A DNA stretch of 6,114 nucleotides. Origin: an uncultured bacterium. Its GTDB lineage: Bacteria > Bacteroidota > Bacteroidia > Chitinophagales > Chitinophagaceae. The stretch is from positions 1-6,114 of the forward strand of contig CAJBPC010000107.1 in assembly GCA_903957405.1 (NCBI GenBank). The letters are read 5' to 3'. Below are positions 1-6,114 of the stretch, piece after piece (within the stretch, counting starts at the first letter, position 1; every line of letters begins with the position of its first letter). The notes under the pieces are model-generated. The model was not told the DNA's origin and did not search any database. It saw only the letters and a program-made list of their open reading frames with translations. The translations under genes were made by a program, and so were the position numbers.

Positions 1-1
1 A

Positions 2-496
2 TGCGATGGCGGGACCTCCGTTTTCTTTCATCCGACAAGGGGCGTGAGGGATAAAAGATACAAACTCATCCGAAACCTGACGCCGGGCGTCAACCCCGAC
101 TTCATGCTCTACGCATCCCACTACAACACGCATTTCGACGGTGGGACCGAAGAAACCGAACTGGCAGGGGCAGCCCCCCGCATCAGGCATGCTTATGCCA
201 CCTGGCGGCATCCGCCGGCCTATGAATTGTACGACCTCATAAAGGACCCTTTCGAAATGCAGGACCTTTCCGGATCGCCTGCGCACGCAAAAGTGCTGTT
301 GGACCTCCAGCGTGTTTTGCAGCAGTGGCAAAAAGATACCCGCGACCCGCTCGGAGACAGCACCCTGCTGAAGGAATATATAGACGAAATCGAAGATGTG
401 CGAAAGCGATATCCCGGTGACGGGTACCGCAAAGACAGCACATTCAAATGGAAATTCACGGATCGCTTTGAGGCATATGTGAGAAAGTCGGAATGA
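2..496 (+). CDS. Sulfatase (arylsulfatase / N-sulfoglucosamine sulfohydrolase-like), C-terminal part, 5' end outside window
   Basis: The reading frame is open from the left edge to the TGA at 494-496, giving the last 164 residues of a sulfatase. The pattern FFHPTRGVRDKRYKLIRNL (from about base 23) followed by YELYDLIKDPFEMQDL and a helical stretch ending WQKDTRDP is the usual C-terminal subdomain of family S1 sulfatases, resembling heparan N-sulfatase-like bacterial members. These enzymes hydrolyse sulfate esters or sulfamates on glycans, usually in the periplasm. The N-terminal catalytic domain, with the C-x-[PS]-x-R formylglycine site and the metal ligands, is outside the window, so activity and substrate cannot be judged. 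A GTG at 44 could be read as a start, but conserved family sequence lies before it, so it is internal. The next gene follows in the same direction after a gap of about 90 bases. Sulfatase assignment is firm; the subfamily is inference. Confidence 0.88.
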   Translation, partial: CDGGTSVFFHPTRGVRDKRYKLIRNLTPGVNPDFMLYASHYNTHFDGGTEETELAGAAPRIRHAYATWRHPPAYELYDLIKDPFEMQDLSGSPAHAKVLLDLQRVLQQWQKDTRDPLGDSTLLKEYIDEIEDVRKRYPGDGYRKDSTFKWKFTDRFEAYVRKSE

Positions 497-529
497 ACGC
501 AACACACCGATCATAAGCAGATTGCCAAA

Positions 530-540
530 TTGTCATACCT
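530..540. promoter_or_regulatory. Candidate GntR/FadR-subfamily operator
   Basis: The 11 bases TTGTCATACCT resemble the FadR-subfamily operator pattern T-N-G-T-N3-A-C-N-A, with GT at 532-533 and AC at 537-538 in correct spacing and one mismatch (T instead of A at 540). The site lies about 45 bases upstream of the preferred start of the GntR gene, where an autoregulatory operator would be expected. A pattern this short occurs often by chance, and I saw no second copy in the 1281-1352 gap before the GH2 gene. It is a hypothesis based on position and match. Confidence 0.3.
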
Positions 541-555
541 TAGAAAAACCTAAGG
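538..555 (+). other. Small inverted repeat in the leader of the GntR gene
   Basis: CCTTAG (538-543) and CTAAGG (550-555) are perfect reverse complements around a 6-base A-rich loop (AAAAAC). The element ends 29 bases before the ATG at 585 and its left edge overlaps the candidate operator. It could be a protein-binding palindrome or a weak RNA hairpin in the 5' leader. It has no T-tract after it, so it is not a terminator. If translation started at the TTG at 522, this element would lie in coding sequence, which is one reason to prefer the later start. Confidence 0.35.
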
Positions 556-584
556 ATAAAACATCTACCCTACTGACGCAGCAA

Positions 585-1280
585 ATGAGATCAAAAGACA
601 ACAAGACGGACCTGAAGAAGATCGACCATAAAAGCATGGCGGATATCGTGGAGAGCCGTATCCGGGATTATATCAGAAATAACAGTTTCAAATCCGGCGA
701 CTCGCTGCCAAAAGAGATGGAGATCGCCGAATCACTGGGCGTAAGTCGGAACGTCGTGAGGGAAGCACTCAGCCGGCTTCGCATGCTCGGCATCATCGAA
801 TCGAAGCGAAGGTCGGGCATGGTGCTCGCCAGCCTCGATGTCATGAGCTCCTTCGAGCGCGTCATGGATCCCGCATTCATCGGCGACAGAACGCTGCGCG
901 ACCTCTTTGAACTCAGGCTGACACTCGAGTTAGGACTCGCCGACCTGCTGTACATGCGCCTGAAGCAGCAGGACATCGACGAGCTGCAGGCCATCGCCCT
1001 CCAGCAACAGAAACACACGCCAGGAGAGAACACCTTTCGCATCAACCACGAGATCGCCTTCCACGGAAAACTCTACCAGATGACCGGCAACGACACGATG
1101 ATGCGCTTCCAGAACCTGCTGCTGCCGATCTTCGGTTATGTATTGACGTTAGAAAGGGTGCCGATCATCGGAAAGGTCTCGCACATAGACCTGGTGGAGA
1201 TCCTCCGAAACGGCGGCAAAGAGGATTTCCGGCAGGGCATGTTCCTGCACCTCGAACATCATTTCCTGAAAGTGAAATGA
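585..1280 (+). CDS. GntR-family transcriptional regulator, FadR subfamily (FCD domain)
   Basis: The 231-residue product is a one-component DNA-binding regulator. A winged helix-turn-helix spans about residues 18-82, with the GntR signature LPKEMEIAESLGVSRNVVREA followed by the wing IIESKRRSGMVLA. An all-helical FCD ligand domain follows at about 100-225. By spacing, the FCD metal site corresponds to E156, H160, H200 and H222: the first is usually Asp in the D-x3-H motif and is Glu here, while the three His are kept. Regulators of this class usually bind carboxylate or sugar-acid effectors and repress neighbouring catabolic genes. The start at ATG 585 is preferred; a TTG at 522 in frame would add 21 residues with no family similarity, and ATG 636 would leave almost nothing before the wHTH. 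No clear Shine-Dalgarno is visible. The gene sits between the sulfatase and the GH2 gene, so control of this locus is a reasonable inference; the effector is unknown. Confidence 0.92.
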   Translation: MRSKDNKTDLKKIDHKSMADIVESRIRDYIRNNSFKSGDSLPKEMEIAESLGVSRNVVREALSRLRMLGIIESKRRSGMVLASLDVMSSFERVMDPAFIGDRTLRDLFELRLTLELGLADLLYMRLKQQDIDELQAIALQQQKHTPGENTFRINHEIAFHGKLYQMTGNDTMMRFQNLLLPIFGYVLTLERVPIIGKVSHIDLVEILRNGGKEDFRQGMFLHLEHHFLKVK

Positions 1281-1352
1281 TCGACGCGACATGACGGGAT
1301 CTTCCATGACTGAACGGATTCGACCCCGCGCCCATCCACACAACCCTTAAAA

Positions 1353-3167
1353 ATGAATATGAAACGACTGTCTGCCTTATTGTGTTGCATCGTCGTATTG
1401 AACACGCAGGCCCAGGACTGGCGACCTGTCGGAGATCGCATCAAAACCCCCTGGTCCGACAAGGTCGACCCCTCCAACCCGCTGCCCGAATACCCGCGGC
1501 CGCAGATGGTCCGGGATGCCTGGCAGAACCTGAACGGTCTGTGGGACTATGCCATCCTGCCGCAGGGCAGCAACATGCCCGCGAGCTTTGCAGGGAAGAT
1601 ACTGGTGCCCTACCCTGTTGAATCAAGCCTGTCGGGCGTTCAAAAAACCGTTGGTGACAAGCAAGAGCTCTGGTATCACCGCAGCTTCAGCACGCCCGCT
1701 GCATGGAAAGGGAAGAATGTCCTGTTGCATTTCGGGGCGGTAGACTGGAAGGCTGACATCTGGGTGAACGATGTGAAGGTCGGCACACATGTCGGCGGCT
1801 ACACGCCTTTCAGTTTCGACATCACACCCTACCTCACAAGATCCGGCGCGCAGAAACTCCTGGTACGGGTATGGGACCCGACCGACAAGAGCTTCCAGCC
1901 CCGCGGCAAGCAGGTGTCCGATCCGAGAGGCATCTGGTACACGGCCGTGACAGGCATCTGGCAGACGGTATGGATGGAACCAGTCGCCCCGACGCATGTA
2001 TCACACCTGAAGTCCATACCGAATATCGATGGGGGCAACCTGACGGTCACGGCTGCCACGCCGGGCAGCCTTCCGGGGGATATCGTGGAAGTGAAAGTTT
2101 TGGAGAATGGCGCTGTCAAAGGCGTGGGCCGCGCGGCCGCAGGTCAGGAGATCATGGTCCCTGTCGCGCAAGCGAAACTCTGGAGCCCTGAATCCCCATT
2201 CCTGTATGACATGGAAGTGTCCCTCCTGCGCAACGGCGCCGCGGTTGACAAGGTGAAGAGCTATGTCGGCATGCGGAAGATCTCTACCAAACAGGATAAA
2301 AACGGCGTCCACAGGCTTCAGTTGAACAACAAGGACTATTTCCAGTTCGGTCCGCTCGACCAGGGCTGGTGGCCCGACGGTCTGTATACCGCCCCGACGG
2401 ATGAGGCGTTGCGGTATGATATCGTGAAGACAAAAGACCTCGGCTTCAACATGATCCGTAAGCATGTGAAGGTGGAACCGGCACGCTGGTACTACCATTG
2501 CGACAAGGAAGGCATCCTTGTATGGCAAGACATGCCCAGCGGCGACAGAAATCCGAAATGGGACACCCGAGTGTATTTCAGCGGACTGGAGCTGCAACGC
2601 AGCCAGGCGTCGGAACAGAACTTCCGCCAGGAATGGAAGGAGATCATGGACCTCGCCGTCTCCAATCCCAGCGTCGTGGTATGGGTGCCGTTCAATGAAG
2701 CATGGGGACAGTTCAAGACGGCCGAGATCGCCGAGTGGACCAAGAACCACGATCCTTCAAGGCTGGTCAACCCCGCCAGCGGCGGCAACCATTACGATGT
2801 GGGCGACATGATCGACATGCACAACTATCCGGATCCGGTGATGGGACTATACGACAGCAAGCGCGTGAATGTACTGGGTGAATACGGTGGCATCGGACTG
2901 GTGCTCGACGCACATCTGTGGGAGAAGAACCGCAACTGGGGGTATGTGCAGTACAAGACGGCTGAAGAAGCCACTGCGAAATATGTCGAGCTCGCACAGA
3001 AGCTAAAGGCGCTGATCCCATTCGGATATTCCGCGGCGGTGTATACCCAGACCACGGATGTCGAGATCGAAGTGAACGGACTCATCACATACGACAGGAA
3101 AGTGATCAAACTCGATGAGCAGAAAGTACGTACCGCCAATCAGGATGTGATCGCCACGTTGAAGTAG
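1353..3167 (+). CDS. Secreted glycoside hydrolase family 2 enzyme (beta-galactosidase/beta-glucuronidase-like)
   Basis: This complete 604-residue retaining glycosidase is predicted to remove a terminal beta-linked sugar. A signal peptide covers residues 1-20 (basic MNMKR, hydrophobic core, cleavage after NTQA). The jelly-roll sugar-binding domain spans about 45-210 (WQNLNGLWDYAILP, then GTHVGGYTPFSFDITPYL), an Ig-like sandwich about 215-310, and a TIM barrel from about 315 onward. The catalytic acid/base is E449 in VPFNEAWGQF and the nucleophile is E510 in VLGEYGG; other family landmarks are RKHVKVEPARWYYHCDKEG and WQDMPSG. It is much shorter than LacZ (about 1000 residues) and lacks the later LacZ domains, as is normal for this compact group. 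The ATG lies in an A-rich context (CTTAAAAATG) with no Shine-Dalgarno; an in-frame ATG two codons later is an alternative. The 72-base gap after the GntR gene shows no terminator, so co-transcription is likely. Family and catalytic residues are clear; sugar specificity is not. Confidence 0.95.
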   Translation: MNMKRLSALLCCIVVLNTQAQDWRPVGDRIKTPWSDKVDPSNPLPEYPRPQMVRDAWQNLNGLWDYAILPQGSNMPASFAGKILVPYPVESSLSGVQKTVGDKQELWYHRSFSTPAAWKGKNVLLHFGAVDWKADIWVNDVKVGTHVGGYTPFSFDITPYLTRSGAQKLLVRVWDPTDKSFQPRGKQVSDPRGIWYTAVTGIWQTVWMEPVAPTHVSHLKSIPNIDGGNLTVTAATPGSLPGDIVEVKVLENGAVKGVGRAAAGQEIMVPVAQAKLWSPESPFLYDMEVSLLRNGAAVDKVKSYVGMRKISTKQDKNGVHRLQLNNKDYFQFGPLDQGWWPDGLYTAPTDEALRYDIVKTKDLGFNMIRKHVKVEPARWYYHCDKEGILVWQDMPSGDRNPKWDTRVYFSGLELQRSQASEQNFRQEWKEIMDLAVSNPSVVVWVPFNEAWGQFKTAEIAEWTKNHDPSRLVNPASGGNHYDVGDMIDMHNYPDPVMGLYDSKRVNVLGEYGGIGLVLDAHLWEKNRNWGYVQYKTAEEATAKYVELAQKLKALIPFGYSAAVYTQTTDVEIEVNGLITYDRKVIKLDEQKVRTANQDVIATLK

Positions 3168-3201
3168 CCTATCCCGCAGGGAAGGCTGAAACAGCTTACC
3201 G

Positions 3202-3246
3202 CCCTCCGAAAATGCATCCATGCCGATGCATTTTCGGAGGGTTTTT
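3202..3246 (+). terminator. Strong rho-independent terminator after the GH2 gene
   Basis: A perfect 17-bp stem pairs 3202-3218 with 3225-3241 around the six-base loop CATGCC, followed directly by TTTTT at 3242-3246. It begins 34 bases after the GH2 stop codon and ends the + strand block. The last two T's belong to the TAA stop codon (3245-3247, complement) of the converging jetD gene. Read on the - strand, the same hairpin starts just after the jetD stop but is followed by CGGTAAGCTG instead of a T-run, so it is not a good intrinsic terminator in that direction, although it could still stabilise the jetD mRNA 3' end. Confidence 0.93.
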
Positions 3247-4393
3247 ACATTTTGTTCAACTGGTCATGCACATAGTCCATTCGGATGCGTTCCTGCTCCA
3301 GCCGGCCCTTTCGTTGGCGCAGGAGATCGAATGCGGTCGCCTCGTCATCCGTCAGACCCTGCACTGGCTTGAGCTTGTATGCTTTGTTCTGCTGCTGGAT
3401 CTCGTTCTGATGCAGGCGGAGGGTATCCTCATCCATACAGAAGCTGCGCACATGCGGATAATGGCTTCGCATCCTTGCCAGCATCGCGAATCCTTCTTCA
3501 TCGAGGTCGCCCCAATATAACAATCGGATGTTGCGGAAAATGCCCACATCCCGGAGCAATTCAAGGGCCTTTCCCCTGCCGAACACGGCACAGGCCTGCT
3601 TCCGCTCCGGCAGCAGATACAGATTCGTTTCATTTTCAACGATCCAACATTCACTGCAGTCCCATTCCACTGCGCGCAACACATCCACCGGGAGTCCAAG
3701 GACTTGGAGGCCCTGTGTGTATCTGTCGGCAAGGTCTGTATCCAGCCAGCGGATGGTGAACAGTTCCGACTTGGTCCTCATCCCGAGTGCGGACTCGAGG
3801 GTGGCGGAGGAATCTATTTCCAGGAGGAGCCGTTCGGGACCCAGGTGCCGGATGATCGATAGGATGTTGCGCGCGTGCACTTGCAGGAATTTGGTATGGA
3901 CCGGCAGGGGGATGCTGCGGATATAATGCCCCCTGACATCATGCTTCAAGAGATGATCCACCACGGGCATGAGCTCGTCCCACGCATGCTGCAATTCGAG
4001 GACCTTCGCCGAGTTGCCCTCCAGCCATGACCTCATGCCGGGTCTCCAGCCCACGAGTTTTTGAAGGACAGACCTGAACATTGACACTTCATGGGTCTTC
4101 TTGATCAAATGCAGGAAGTCAACTTCACTGACAACCGTTACTTTTTCAGGCCAGCGTTGCAGTCCGAACTTTTTACTCGTCCAATCCTTCCACGTGATCT
4201 CCCAACCTGGCTGATAGTCCTTTTTCAGGTGAAGTTGGAACAATGCGATCATGCGATGCAGCTCCACCGTGTTTTCTGGATAGTCCTTCCCACCGCGCAG
4301 CAGGATCGGCTGAAAGGGCCGTTCTGCGACGATATCCTTGAGGTATGCGGGATAACGTTTTTCCAATTGCTGCAGGTAGGGCAGGTCCTTCAT
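3245..4393 (-). CDS. jetD: Wadjet defence nuclease subunit JetD (DUF3322 + DUF2220/Toprim)
   Basis: The complete 382-residue protein matches JetD, the topoisomerase VI-related nuclease of Wadjet systems, which cleaves small closed circular DNA brought to it by the JetABC loop extruder. The N-terminal half (about 1-190) is DUF3322-like, with WEITWKDWTSKKFGLQRWPEK at 64-84. The C-terminal half is DUF2220 with a Toprim fold: an acidic Glu in WIVENETNL (E253), the DxD motif in LLYWGDLDEEGF (D296, D298), a strand with SFCMDEDTL, and a closing LEQERI (365-370). All expected acidic residues are present, so an active nuclease is predicted. The ATG at 4391-4393 overlaps the TGA of the upstream jetC (ATGA), indicating translational coupling and a shared transcript. 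The gene is the last of the operon, as usual for JetD, and its stop lies at the terminator of the convergent GH2 gene. Only the jetC side of the operon is visible here. Confidence 0.93.
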   Translation of the reverse strand: MKDLPYLQQLEKRYPAYLKDIVAERPFQPILLRGGKDYPENTVELHRMIALFQLHLKKDYQPGWEITWKDWTSKKFGLQRWPEKVTVVSEVDFLHLIKKTHEVSMFRSVLQKLVGWRPGMRSWLEGNSAKVLELQHAWDELMPVVDHLLKHDVRGHYIRSIPLPVHTKFLQVHARNILSIIRHLGPERLLLEIDSSATLESALGMRTKSELFTIRWLDTDLADRYTQGLQVLGLPVDVLRAVEWDCSECWIVENETNLYLLPERKQACAVFGRGKALELLRDVGIFRNIRLLYWGDLDEEGFAMLARMRSHYPHVRSFCMDEDTLRLHQNEIQQQNKAYKLKPVQGLTDDEATAFDLLRQRKGRLEQERIRMDYVHDQLNKM

Positions 4394-6114
4394 GATTCCG
4401 CCATCTTTTCCTTGAGTTCTTTAATGGTCATGTTGTAGATCACACTGTGGCGGTCTTCGACGCGCTGCACGAGGTGCACGTGGGCGATGTAATCCTGCAC
4501 CACCTGTATCTTGTCGCTGGGCGTGACGACGAGCAGCTGGAGGTGCAGCTGCCGGCACAGTTCCATGAGATAGGTCGCCTTGTCCTCGTCCTGGTTGCTG
4601 AAGCTTTCATCCACCGCTATGAAGCGCAGGCTGCGGCTGTTCTTTCCTTCGCGGGTGATACCGAACTGGTAGGCGATGGCGCTGCAGAGGATGGTATAGG
4701 TGAGTTGCGGCTTCTCACCGCCCGACAGCTGTCCCATCTGCCGGTAGGTCTTCCGCAACTCCTCGGTGTTGCGGTATCGCTCATCGGCCCAGAACTCGAA
4801 CCAGTTCCTGACATCGAGTACGCGTAACCGGTAGTGTTCGCTCTCGTCGAGTTTTGCGATGAGCGTCTGCACCTTCAGGCGGAAGTGCAGGGATTTTTCC
4901 TCGAAGCCGCTCTCCTGCCAGTTGGCGGCCTGCGGCAGCGCATCGAGGAGGGCGCTGCGGAAGGATTTTATGGTCGTATCGTTCACGGCACGGCGTCCCA
5001 GCTGGATATAGGTGTCGGGCGACCGGTTGAAGTTGATGCCTGCCAGGGAGTGATTGAGTTTCTGGATGCTCGCGACGATATCGCGTTCCCAGCGTTCGAG
5101 TTCTTCGTTGAAGCCACCGATCTTGTAGGTGATGGTGTCATTGATGTAATTCTCGAAATCCCGTCGGTAGCGCGGCAGGTTTTCCGTCTTCAGTTTCGTG
5201 AGCCAATCGTCGTATTCGCCTGCGTGTTCGGCATCTTCTGGAAGGAACTGCACGTCTGCCGCCCAGTCGGAGAATCGCTGCAGGATGTCGGCTGACGGGT
5301 TTCGGATCTGGTGGATGGCGCGGTTGATGAGTTTTTCACTCTGGCGGAGCTGATCCTGCTCGGTATTTTCCTGCTTCTTGCGCTGCTCCACGAACCGGGT
5401 GTAGATGGCATCCACATGCTCCAGGCTGACGGCTGCAAGCTCTGCGGCATGTCTTGTCTGGAATTGTATCAGCCCGTCTTTCTCCTCCTCCGTAACATAT
5501 TGCAGGAGCTCTTGCAGTTCTTCCCGGCGCAGCTCCATGGCGTCTATCCTTGCCTGCAGGAGGGTGCGCTGAGACGATAGTCCGTCACGGACGGTTTCCG
5601 CATCTTTCCGTTCCTGTTGCACTTCTTCCAGTTGCTGCACGAGTTGCCGGAGGGTGTTGTTGCTGACCCTCAGCTTTTCCAGCTGCCGTGTGGCATCATG
5701 GATCTTCCGCTGCCAGCCCTCCACGTCTGCGAGGCTGTAGCCTTCATGCTCTATGAGCCGGCCGGCGGCGAACATTTCCTGATACAGGCGCTTCTTCTGC
5801 TTCTCACAGCTGCGCATCGATTCATCGGCCGCTTCGATGGCTGCGGCGAGGCGGTTGCGCCTTTCGATCATCAACGCCTTTTTCTTTTCATTGTTCCACC
5901 CCATCACATAGCGGCTCGGGTCGTTATGGCCGGGCCTGTCATCCTTCTCATGGCGGAGCCTGTCTTTCACGAGTCCGCGCAGGGTGACGGCCTTGTCGTA
6001 ACGGTCCAGGGTCTTTTCATCATCCAGACAGATGTGATCGAAGGAGCGGATGACCTGCTGCCGCACCCATTCCGTCAGGGTATGGTCGGGGTGGAATTCC
6101 AGCTTGTGGAACGC
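4390..6114 (-). CDS. jetC: Wadjet SMC-like ATPase JetC (COG4913-like), C-terminal part, 5' end outside window
   Basis: The frame is open from the right edge to the TGA at 4390-4392 and gives the last 574 residues of a protein whose family is usually about 1100 or more. Numbering from the edge, a conserved JetC segment comes first (RLRHEKDDRPGHNDPSRYV, then MGWNNEKK, within about 50-77), then long Glu/Lys/Gln-rich coiled coil (about 78-270), a mostly helical region, and the ABC head lobe. The head carries the signature QLSGGEK (4711-4731; L463-E467), Walker B FIAVDES with D502 and E503 (4606-4623), the D-loop SNQD (4588-4599) and a switch region LLVVTPSDKI. TYTILCSAIAYQFGI and VTPSDKI resemble COG4913 proteins paired with DUF3375/DUF4194/DUF3322 genes, that is type I Wadjet. 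JetC dimerises and, with JetA and JetB, extrudes DNA loops. Walker A and probably half of the coiled coil lie beyond 6114. A GTG at 6064-6066 is internal, because conserved sequence precedes it. No frameshift or stop is seen. Confidence 0.93.
   Translation of the reverse strand, partial: AFHKLEFHPDHTLTEWVRQQVIRSFDHICLDDEKTLDRYDKAVTLRGLVKDRLRHEKDDRPGHNDPSRYVMGWNNEKKKALMIERRNRLAAAIEAADESMRSCEKQKKRLYQEMFAAGRLIEHEGYSLADVEGWQRKIHDATRQLEKLRVSNNTLRQLVQQLEEVQQERKDAETVRDGLSSQRTLLQARIDAMELRREELQELLQYVTEEEKDGLIQFQTRHAAELAAVSLEHVDAIYTRFVEQRKKQENTEQDQLRQSEKLINRAIHQIRNPSADILQRFSDWAADVQFLPEDAEHAGEYDDWLTKLKTENLPRYRRDFENYINDTITYKIGGFNEELERWERDIVASIQKLNHSLAGINFNRSPDTYIQLGRRAVNDTTIKSFRSALLDALPQAANWQESGFEEKSLHFRLKVQTLIAKLDESEHYRLRVLDVRNWFEFWADERYRNTEELRKTYRQMGQLSGGEKPQLTYTILCSAIAYQFGITREGKNSRSLRFIAVDESFSNQDEDKATYLMELCRQLHLQLLVVTPSDKIQVVQDYIAHVHLVQRVEDRHSVIYNMTIKELKEKMAES

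Noticed and set aside
44..496. GTG at 44 as the true start of a 150-residue protein
   Set aside because: Conserved sulfatase sequence (FFHPTRG) lies in frame before it and the frame is open to the window edge, so the gene is simply cut.
1281..1352. Promoter, terminator or operator between the GntR and GH2 genes
   Set aside because: I saw no inverted repeat with a T-tract, no GT-N3-AC site and no convincing Bacteroidota -33/-7 promoter; only a short A-rich stretch before the ATG.
1380..1391. Cys-Cys at residues 11-12 of the GH2 enzyme as a lipobox
   Set aside because: The residue before Cys11 is Leu, not Gly/Ala/Ser, and the Cys lie inside the hydrophobic core; a signal peptidase I site after NTQA fits better.
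2001..2750. 249-codon minus-strand open frame inside the GH2 gene
   Set aside because: It is antisense to conserved catalytic-domain sequence, its product resembles no family, and GC-rich codon use readily opens such frames.
3212..3520. Plus-strand open frame starting inside the terminator hairpin
   Set aside because: Its start lies in the terminator stem and the rest is antisense to jetD.
4834..5295. 153-codon plus-strand open frame inside jetC
   Set aside because: It is antisense to the JetC helical region, with a composition typical of a reversed coding sequence and no start context or family signature.
4390..6066. GTG at 6066 as the start of a complete 558-residue ATPase
   Set aside because: The frame continues without a stop to 6114 with family-like sequence, and a JetC needs an N-terminal Walker A that is not present in this part.
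1..6114. tRNA or rRNA genes, CRISPR repeats, insertion sequences or attachment sites
   Set aside because: No direct-repeat arrays, transposase-like frames or tRNA-like folds were seen, and the sequence is almost fully occupied by the five genes and the terminator.

Overview
The window looks like chromosomal DNA of a Bacteroidota bacterium, possibly of the Chitinophaga type; the genus is a guess. The reasons are a short signal peptide ending in a '...QA|QD' cleavage site, A-rich leaders without Shine-Dalgarno sequences before the starts, moderately GC-rich coding sequence, and a sulfatase / GntR regulator / glycoside hydrolase family 2 neighbourhood typical of glycan users in this phylum. It holds five protein genes in two convergent blocks, and almost every base is accounted for.

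Left block, + strand (1-3167). The 3' end of a sulfatase gene is cut by the window edge. It is followed by a FadR-type (FCD) GntR regulator and a complete secreted GH2 enzyme of the ~600-residue beta-galactosidase/beta-glucuronidase-like type with both catalytic glutamates present. The three are co-directional with short gaps, which suggests a small carbohydrate locus: the sulfatase removes sulfate esters, the GH2 removes a terminal sugar in the periplasm or at the cell surface, and the regulator responds to a small acid or sugar-acid metabolite. The substrate cannot be read from the sequence. A candidate GntR half-site palindrome and a small hairpin lie in the leader of the regulator gene.

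Junction (3168-3244). A perfect 17-bp stem followed by five T's forms a strong rho-independent terminator for the + strand block. Its T-tract touches the stop codon of the converging gene.

Right block, - strand (3245-6114). Two genes overlapping by ATGA encode the C-terminal half of a JetC-type SMC-like ATPase and a complete JetD (DUF3322 + DUF2220/Toprim). Together these are the 3' half of a Wadjet (JetABCD) anti-plasmid defence operon, most like type I. JetC, with JetA (kleisin) and JetB (KITE), forms a condensin-like loop extruder, and JetD is the nuclease that cuts small circular DNA. jetA, jetB and the first part of jetC should lie beyond base 6114. This is a known system, not a new one. 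Both proteins appear intact within the window, with ABC signature, Walker B and Toprim acidic residues all present.
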